A stretch of DNA of 6,365 nucleotides from Acidobacteriota bacterium (GTDB lineage: Bacteria > Acidobacteriota > Blastocatellia > Pyrinomonadales > Pyrinomonadaceae): the NCBI GenBank assembly GCA_029777145.1, contig JAKOSS010000250.1, forward strand, positions 1 to 6,365. The letters are read 5' to 3'. A model generated the notes under the pieces. The model was not told the DNA's origin. It ran no database searches and saw only the letters and a program-made list of their open reading frames with translations. Below are positions 1 to 5,094 of the stretch, one piece after another (the first letter of the stretch is position 1; the number at the start of each line of letters is the position of its first letter). A program made the position numbers and the translations under genes.

Positions 1-1517
1 CCGACGGTGATCCCGAAACGGTTTCCGAATTCCCGCGCGGCCCAAGATTGCAGAAACGTTCCCTGATCCTGAAGCTCCCGATCGTTCGGATCGTTCGCGA
101 GACGCATGAAGAACTCGATCCCGATCTCGGCCGGCTTGATGTCGCCGACGTTGAGCATCCAGAAGCGGTCCATCCCGTTCACGAACGCCTTCGACATCTC
201 CTCGCGGATCAGCGCCGGCGGCGTCGAATTCAGCCACAGATATGAAAGCGGACGGCCGAGGTACGAGATGTGATAGTAAACTCCGAATCCGCCACGACGC
301 TTTTGCTCTTCGACGGAAGGGAAGTAGCGGATGTAGCCGAAATTGTCGTCGGGAAAGACGATCGTCACGTCGTCGGGAACCTTCAAACCGGCTCGATAAT
401 CGGCAAGTACTTCCTTGTACGGGCAAAAGATCTGCGGCACTTCGTCCGCGCGTTTTCCCGCATTCGAAGCCAGCAGTCCGCGTTGGACGCCGAAGATCTT
501 CTCAAGGACCGCTATTCGTTCCGTTTGTGATTTCGGGCCTTGGATCGCGCTGTCGTGGATGCCGCGCATGCCGATCGTGTAAATACTCTCGAACTTTCCG
601 TTCGAACGTGCGCGCTCGGCCCAGTATTCCGTCACATCCTTCTCGTTCGTCAGGAAATTGTATTTTTCTTTCGGAAGTTTCCACTCGCCGACGTTGTTGC
701 GCAACATCGGTTCGGCGTGCGAACTTCCCATCACGATCGCGTAGTCGTCGGCGGTCTGCGCGTTCCCGGCGATCTCGTTGAACGGTTTCGTGACCTCGTG
801 CATCGCCGGCCAGCAGGTGTTCGCCTTGAGCCGCAACAACAGTTCGAAGACCCGCGCGTAGGTTTTCGGTCCGGGATTTCCGACTTCAGGCTCGATCGTC
901 TTCGCCGCCCACGGCTGAAATCCCCAATCCTCGTCGTTGATGAAAATGCCGCGGTATCGGACCGCAGGTTCACGCCCGACGACAGTCTTCGCCGGAACCT
1001 TGACCGATCGCGACTTTTCGGGCCGAATATCGGCCCACCAGACCCAAGGCGAAACGCCGATCATCTGCGAAAGCTGAAAGACGCCGAACGCCGTTCCGCG
1101 ACGGTCTGATCCGGCGACGACGAGCGCACGCTCAATGCCGCGCGACGGATTCGGCACGGTCGCGATCACGTACGTTTCACGTTTGCCGTTGATCGCCGAA
1201 ACGTCGAGCCGTTTCGACTTGATCAAACCGTCGACGAATGGATTCGATCCGATCGTTCCGAACACGATCACTGCACGGCCCGTCGGCTTATTTGCGCTGA
1301 CGGCCGGACGGAGGTCCGAAACGAGTTCGACGTCTCCCGCGAAGGCGTCGGCAGCGAGGCGTACGATCTTAAAGTCCTTCTCGCTGACGAAGATAGGCGT
1401 CGCGGAATTGGCCGAAACGACTTCAAAGGATTGCGCGAACGATGCGGACGCAAGCAACGAAAAGACCGCTGCCGACAGCAGCCATGCAAGCGTTCGGGTT
1501 TTCGAATCCGTTCGCAT
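1..1517 (-). CDS. GH115 family alpha-glucuronidase, exported (C-terminus cut by window edge)
   Basis: The 505 residues present have no internal stop and resemble glycoside hydrolase family 115, whose known members remove alpha-1,2-linked (4-O-methyl-)D-glucuronic acid from xylan. Residues 1-28 form a Sec signal peptide (basic start, hydrophobic core AWLLSAAVFSLLASA, probable cut after SFA before Q29), so the enzyme acts in the periplasm or outside. Family-like blocks follow: RYRGIFINDEDWGFQPWA (NDEDW at 194-198), CWPAMHE (235-241), MRGIHD (317-322), FPDDNFGYIRYFP (DDN at 390-392), YYHISYLGRP (from 414) and LNVGDIKPAE (N456 to E464). Acidic and His residues in these blocks probably line the active site, but I cannot assign catalytic roles. 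Family members are usually about 850-1000 residues, so roughly the C-terminal half is missing. The start at 1517 gives a clean signal peptide and lies 5 bases after the upstream gene's stop. No Shine-Dalgarno is visible, so translational coupling is likely. Family assignment is strong; the exact glycan is inferred. Confidence 0.9.
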   Translation of the reverse strand, partial: MRTDSKTRTLAWLLSAAVFSLLASASFAQSFEVVSANSATPIFVSEKDFKIVRLAADAFAGDVELVSDLRPAVSANKPTGRAVIVFGTIGSNPFVDGLIKSKRLDVSAINGKRETYVIATVPNPSRGIERALVVAGSDRRGTAFGVFQLSQMIGVSPWVWWADIRPEKSRSVKVPAKTVVGREPAVRYRGIFINDEDWGFQPWAAKTIEPEVGNPGPKTYARVFELLLRLKANTCWPAMHEVTKPFNEIAGNAQTADDYAIVMGSSHAEPMLRNNVGEWKLPKEKYNFLTNEKDVTEYWAERARSNGKFESIYTIGMRGIHDSAIQGPKSQTERIAVLEKIFGVQRGLLASNAGKRADEVPQIFCPYKEVLADYRAGLKVPDDVTIVFPDDNFGYIRYFPSVEEQKRRGGFGVYYHISYLGRPLSYLWLNSTPPALIREEMSKAFVNGMDRFWMLNVGDIKPAEIGIEFFMRLANDPNDRELQDQGTFLQSWAAREFGNRFGITV

Positions 1518-1522
1518 CGATC

Positions 1523-4500
1523 TTAAGGTTTCTTCGGTTTCTTTGTTTCGGGTGCGACACTCTCGTCGATATCCGTCGACGCCGACCTAACGCGCTTGTA
1601 TTCGAGATCCGACGTGTCTTCCGGCAAGGGCGGTCCTTTGTAAATGATCGCCAGTTCCGCGATCGCCGTCGTCTTGTCCGAGCCGAATCCGGAGAGCGAT
1701 ACGAGCTTAATGTAACGCGCCTGGATCGTTGTTCCGAACGCGATCGTCTGCGGATCGAATGTCGAGAGAAGCTCGCCCCGCTTGATCTCACGCCAATTCG
1801 AGCCGTCGTTGCTGACCGAGAACGAGTATTCGCGGATGTCGCCTTCGTGATCGCGATGATTCTGGCGCGGCATCAGGACGAGTCCCGAAAACGCGACCGG
1901 TTTCGGGAACCGGAGCATGATCTCCTGATTCCGCCGGTCGCTCTTTTGGTCGCCGGCGATCCAGAACGTGTTCGGGTCACCGTCGAACGCCAGCACCTGC
2001 TCCTTGACGTCGGTCAGCGCGCCGAGCCGGAGCATGATGCGCGTCGGGAAAAGGATCGAGCGGAAAGTCGCCGGATCGATCGCGATCTTCGGATCGAATC
2101 GATCGCCTGCCATGTAATCGAGGATCGAACGGCGCAGTTGGCGCGCCGCGATTCGGTTTTCGAGGTCGTTCTCCAGATCGGCGCTTGAAACGAAAAGTTT
2201 TCCGCGTCCGACGCGTGCTTCGAAAAGCATCCCGAGTTTGTAATTGCGGTTCCAGTCGTCAACGGGCTGGACGATCGGCGGAAGTTCCATCGGGAGCCGG
2301 TCGAGATTCACCGCGCGGGCGCCGCGGACGAGATCGCTCCACTGCCAATCGTTGAAATTCTCGGTCGGAAATCCGGCGAGCGCGGGATGTTTCGCGTCGA
2401 TCCAAAGCCCGAGCATTCGTCCCCATGCCGGGTTCATCAAGCGGTTCCAAAAGACGGGAACCGTATCGAGCGGCGGCGACGTCCAGTCGAGATCCGACTT
2501 TCGCGGCATGTAAAGGACGTTTCCGCCCTTCGCGAGCGCCTTTTCGGCCTCGTTCCAAGAATGTGTGATCAGAACTCCGCGCGGCGCCTCGGCCGAATTC
2601 TCGTTCGGATAAACCCAAAAGTTCCAGTCGTTCTCGAATTCCGTTCCGCGGATCCCGACGACCAGTTTGAAAACGCCCGGCGCCTTGAGCTTAGAAAGAT
2701 CGGCCGACACCGTTCCGACGCTCACGGTTTTCCCGATCGGGATCGTCGCCTTGAACTCGCCCGATTCCGTGGTCGTTCCTGACGCATCAACGATCTTCCA
2801 ATAAACGGTCGCGTTCCCGATCGGCTTTTCCCCGTAATGGGCGATCTCGATCGGAATCTCGAATCGCTCGTCCGACTTGAAAACGCGTTTATACAGCCGT
2901 GCCAATGGAACCGTCTGGTTGTTGAACCGCCGGAATTCCTCTGCGGTGACGTAGCCCTTTTCCTCCCAGAACGTGTCGAGAAGTCCGACGAGCGCCGTCC
3001 CTTGGCCGATATAGTCGTGCAGATCCAGTAATTGAAATCCCGCCATTCCAGGCGTCCGGAGATTCGCCTCGATCTCTTCCTTGTAACAATTCAGCTGGAA
3101 CTTGCCCGAAGCCATTGCGAACTGCTTGTTCATCGCCAGCACGCCCTTCTTGCACGCCGATTCGCGAAAGATCTCGTAATTTCCGGGCTGCAGATAACCC
3201 GTGAATTTCTTGATGACGTCGAAATCCGGATACGCGTCCCATTGTCCGAGTTCGTGCGAGAGGACCGGGACGTCGATCCCGTCGAGCGATGCGCCGTAGT
3301 CCTTCCCGAACCAGGCTGAGTTTCCGCGGAGCGGTTTCGGGCCGATCCGTTGCATCACCAAATAATCAGTGCCGACCTGCAGGTTCGGGACCTCGCGTTC
3401 CGTATGTCCCGTTCCGTTCGTGTAAAGCCGCCGCGGATCGGCTTTCCGGTAATGCGCGATCCATTTGTCGAACGCGTCCTTCCAACGTCCTTTCGGCTCG
3501 TTGCTCGGCGAGAAAAGAATGAAAGAAGGGTGATTTCCGTAGGCGCGGATGATCCGCTCGGTCTCGTCGTACAGGATCTTCTCCATTGGCGTGCCGGGAG
3601 AGACCTCGTTCCAGAATCCGGGTTCGGGCTGAAGATAGATCCCGATCTCGTCTGCCGCCTGAAACGCCGCTTCGGGCGGGCAAAACGAGTGAAACCGGAT
3701 GTGGTTTATTCCCCAGTCCTTATTGATCCTGAAGATCTTGCGCCAGTATTCGACGTCGGTCGGCGGATAACCGGTGAGCGGGAAGTCGCCGCCGTGATGG
3801 GTGCCCCGAAGATAGATCGTGCGTCCGTTGAGTTTGATCTCGCGCCCTTCTGCGGAGACTTTCGCAAAGCCGAACGAGACCGTTCGGCGGTCGGTTCCGG
3901 CATCCGATGTCAGCGAGATCTCGAGCGATTGGAGTTTCGGTGAGAATTCACTCCACTCCCGGGCGTTCGGGAATGACAAGTTCAGTTCCGCGGATCCACC
4001 TGACGCATCCCAGCTTGCCTCCGATTCGTTGCCATTGGCCGTGATATTTCCGCGGCCCGCCTGGCCGGAGTCATTGCCGATCTTCACGACGACGCGCGCG
4101 GTCTTCGTTGCCGGATCCGGAAACACCTGCACATCGTCTATCCAGGCAAGCGGACGGGCGCGCAGTCCGATGTCACCGACGACCCCGTTCCAACTCATCC
4201 CGAGCGAGTCCGAGACGCTGTGCGCGTCGGGCCGGTATTTCTCGAGCATGCGGTTGTCGACGCGGACCGCGAGCCGATGCTTGCCCGGCGCAAGCGCTCC
4301 GAGATCGTATTCGTGCGGCGCGACGAGCGAGCGGTTCGATCCGATCCGGACGCCGTCGACGAAAACGGTCGACTCCCATCGCGGGCGTTCCATGAAAAGG
4401 ACGACGTGACGTCCGTTCCAGCTATTCGGAATATTGATCTCGCGCGAATACCACGCGGCGCCGAGATAATGCCGCGGCGGTTGCGACAGAAACGGAACCT

Positions 4501-4813
4501 TGACGTTGCCGTTCGAGATGAAGTCTTTGTAATCGGCGCGCAGCGACCAGTCCTTGTCGTAGAGCGAAAGGACCCATGGCGTCCGGGCGGTGATCTCGTC
4601 GCCGAAACCCTGAGCCTGAAGAATGCCGGGAAGTTCGATCGAATCAGGCAACTCCCGCGATGCCCAGCCTTCCGTGACACCTTTGTCGTCTCGGTCCAGC
4701 GCGAACTGCCAATCGCCGGCGAGATCAGAAATGTTCCACGGCTGGGCGAATCCCGAATGAACGCCGATCAGAATCACGACGAGCAGCGCAAAGTGCAGGC
4801 GGATCTTGTTCAT
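1523..4813 (-). CDS. Exported GH2-type multidomain glycosidase with C-terminal discoidin module
   Basis: This 1096-residue protein has a signal peptide (residues 1-23, core LLVVILIGV, cut after GFA). A GH2 jelly-roll sugar-binding domain (about 27-230) and an Ig-like domain (about 231-322) follow. The TIM barrel (about 323-640) has LRGTHHGGDFPL (H339-H340), the acid/base motif SPSNEPKG (N438-E439), the probable nucleophile motif LSHELGQW (E521) and LDLHDYIGQGTALVG (H599). After it come an Ig-like domain (about 650-735), an alpha/beta segment resembling the glutamine-amidotransferase/ThuA-like domain of some beta-galactosidases (about 742-910), a discoidin/F5-8C carbohydrate-binding module (about 925-1057) and a Lys/Pro-rich tail ending KKPKKP. 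GH2 enzymes are retaining exo-glycosidases (beta-galactosidase, beta-glucuronidase, beta-mannosidase, alpha-L-arabinopyranosidase). The specificity here cannot be read from sequence, and the His before the nucleophile differs from LacZ and GusA. I chose 4813 over an in-frame ATG at 4912 because only 4813 puts the signal peptide at the N-terminus. No Shine-Dalgarno is seen. It is the first gene of the operon with the GH115 gene. Confidence 0.88.
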   Translation of the reverse strand: MNKIRLHFALLVVILIGVHSGFAQPWNISDLAGDWQFALDRDDKGVTEGWASRELPDSIELPGILQAQGFGDEITARTPWVLSLYDKDWSLRADYKDFISNGNVKVPFLSQPPRHYLGAAWYSREINIPNSWNGRHVVLFMERPRWESTVFVDGVRIGSNRSLVAPHEYDLGALAPGKHRLAVRVDNRMLEKYRPDAHSVSDSLGMSWNGVVGDIGLRARPLAWIDDVQVFPDPATKTARVVVKIGNDSGQAGRGNITANGNESEASWDASGGSAELNLSFPNAREWSEFSPKLQSLEISLTSDAGTDRRTVSFGFAKVSAEGREIKLNGRTIYLRGTHHGGDFPLTGYPPTDVEYWRKIFRINKDWGINHIRFHSFCPPEAAFQAADEIGIYLQPEPGFWNEVSPGTPMEKILYDETERIIRAYGNHPSFILFSPSNEPKGRWKDAFDKWIAHYRKADPRRLYTNGTGHTEREVPNLQVGTDYLVMQRIGPKPLRGNSAWFGKDYGASLDGIDVPVLSHELGQWDAYPDFDVIKKFTGYLQPGNYEIFRESACKKGVLAMNKQFAMASGKFQLNCYKEEIEANLRTPGMAGFQLLDLHDYIGQGTALVGLLDTFWEEKGYVTAEEFRRFNNQTVPLARLYKRVFKSDERFEIPIEIAHYGEKPIGNATVYWKIVDASGTTTESGEFKATIPIGKTVSVGTVSADLSKLKAPGVFKLVVGIRGTEFENDWNFWVYPNENSAEAPRGVLITHSWNEAEKALAKGGNVLYMPRKSDLDWTSPPLDTVPVFWNRLMNPAWGRMLGLWIDAKHPALAGFPTENFNDWQWSDLVRGARAVNLDRLPMELPPIVQPVDDWNRNYKLGMLFEARVGRGKLFVSSADLENDLENRIAARQLRRSILDYMAGDRFDPKIAIDPATFRSILFPTRIMLRLGALTDVKEQVLAFDGDPNTFWIAGDQKSDRRNQEIMLRFPKPVAFSGLVLMPRQNHRDHEGDIREYSFSVSNDGSNWREIKRGELLSTFDPQTIAFGTTIQARYIKLVSLSGFGSDKTTAIAELAIIYKGPPLPEDTSDLEYKRVRSASTDIDESVAPETKKPKKP

Positions 4814-4889
4814 GGCAGTAGAGTGGGCGGCGACCGGAAACAGACGCCGACAAATCGTAATTTCAGGCCGCAGAAGCGGACTCGGAAAA

Positions 4890-4908
4890 AAATTGGTCAA
4901 TCCAATTT
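4890..4908. promoter_or_regulatory. Inverted repeat AAATTGG-N5-CCAATTT, probable operator
   Basis: The two 7-base arms are perfectly complementary around a 5-base spacer TCAAT. The left part, AAATTGGTCAA (4890-4900), recurs exactly at 5071-5081 near the aldolase gene. The arms closely resemble the ATTGGT/ACCAAT half-sites of GntR-family hexuronate regulators of the UxuR/ExuR type, here with a spacer one base longer. The site lies about 77 bases upstream of the glycosidase start. The hexuronate link would suit a neighbouring glucuronidase but is an inference. Confidence 0.45.
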
Positions 4909-4927
4909 GCAACCCGACAGGTTTTCG

Positions 4928-4956
4928 TTGCCAAACCTAAACGTTTTTGTTATTGT
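4928..4956 (+). promoter_or_regulatory. Candidate sigma70-type promoter for the aldolase gene
   Basis: TTGCCA (4928-4933, 5 of 6 matches to TTGACA) is separated by exactly 17 bases from TATTGT (4951-4956, 4 of 6 matches to TATAAT). Transcription would start near 4963 and give a leader of about 130 bases before the aldolase ATG. The long leader leaves room for control by a protein bound at the downstream palindrome (5067-5079). This is an inspection-based call; AT-rich DNA gives chance matches, and a second weaker promoter closer to the gene is possible. Confidence 0.4.
4939..4946. promoter_or_regulatory. AAACGTTT palindrome, possible LacI-family operator core
   Basis: A perfect 8-base palindrome with a central CG lies in the spacer between the candidate -35 and -10 boxes of the rightward promoter. 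LacI-family sugar repressors typically bind palindromes with a central CG flanked by A/T-rich arms, so a repressor here would block RNA polymerase directly. The palindrome does not extend past 8 bases, and an 8-mer in AT-rich DNA can arise by chance. Confidence 0.25.
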
Positions 4957-4962
4957 CTAGGC

Positions 4963-4968
4963 ATCATA
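4963..4968 (-). promoter_or_regulatory. Weak candidate -10 box for the leftward glycosidase operon
   Basis: Read on the minus strand this hexamer is TATGAT, 5 of 6 matches to the sigma70 -10 consensus. No convincing -35 lies 16-18 bases upstream on that strand, so the call rests on one box. Transcription would begin near 4956, about 140 bases before the glycosidase start, and the inverted repeat at 4890-4908 would fall in the leader. Confidence 0.18.
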
Positions 4969-5066
4969 CTTAGTTAAGCGTTTTACTGTTCTATCAAAAA
5001 ATATATGTTTCGGGCCGAAATGGCAATTCCGAACATGCTGAAACGACGAGGAAAAATCGTCTTCCC

Positions 5067-5079
5067 GACCAAATTGGTC
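5067..5079. promoter_or_regulatory. Palindrome GACCAA-A-TTGGTC just upstream of the aldolase gene, probable operator
   Basis: This is a perfect 6+1+6 palindrome ending 15 bases before the aldolase ATG and 4 bases before its ribosome-binding site. It overlaps the second copy of the 11-mer AAATTGGTCAA (5071-5081) found in the inverted repeat at 4890-4908. A protein bound here could act as a roadblock to transcription or hinder translation initiation. The shared 11-mer argues that one regulator sees both sites. Confidence 0.42.
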
Positions 5080-5083
5080 AAAC

Positions 5084-5088
5084 AAGAG
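5084..5088 (+). promoter_or_regulatory. Shine-Dalgarno-like AAGAG supporting the start at 5095
   Basis: A purine run AAGAG lies 6 bases before the ATG at 5095. The in-frame upstream ATGs at 5005, 5020 and 5035 lack any comparable sequence, so this site helps choose the start. Confidence 0.45.
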
Positions 5089-5094
5089 TTAACT

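Larger units (their letters stand above)
4814..5094. promoter_or_regulatory. AT-rich divergent intergenic control region
   Basis: This 281-base stretch separates the leftward glycosidase operon from the rightward rhamnulose-phosphate aldolase gene, so it must hold the promoters for both. It is clearly more AT-rich than the flanking genes, especially about 4920-5010. It contains a plausible rightward sigma70-type promoter, an AAACGTTT palindrome in that promoter's spacer, and two operator-like inverted repeats sharing an 11-mer. I found no tRNA, riboswitch core or clear terminator in it. Frames open across parts of it are explained by missing stops rather than by a gene. Confidence 0.8.

Noticed and set aside
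1442..2188. A 248-codon plus-strand open frame
   Set aside because: It lies antisense to the discoidin region and the GH2/GH115 junction, is rich in Arg, Glu and Asp, has no recognisable domain, and has no support from spacing or a ribosome site.
4814..4912. An upstream in-frame ATG at 4912 that would lengthen the GH2 protein by 33 residues
   Set aside because: It would bury the signal peptide inside the protein and make the operator-like inverted repeat coding. The start at 4813 gives a normal Sec signal peptide.
4220..4960. A 246-codon plus-strand open frame running into the intergenic region
   Set aside because: It is antisense to the GH2 sugar-binding domain and has no family resemblance. 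It ends in the divergent promoter region, which fits a chance open frame.
4969..4978. Short inverted repeat CTTA-GT-TAAG
   Set aside because: Four-base arms in AT-rich DNA are expected by chance, and no partner copy was found.
5045..5061. Small hairpin GACGA-N7-TCGTC
   Set aside because: The stem is only 5 base pairs, has no T-run for a terminator, and lies between a promoter and its gene; chance is the simpler explanation.
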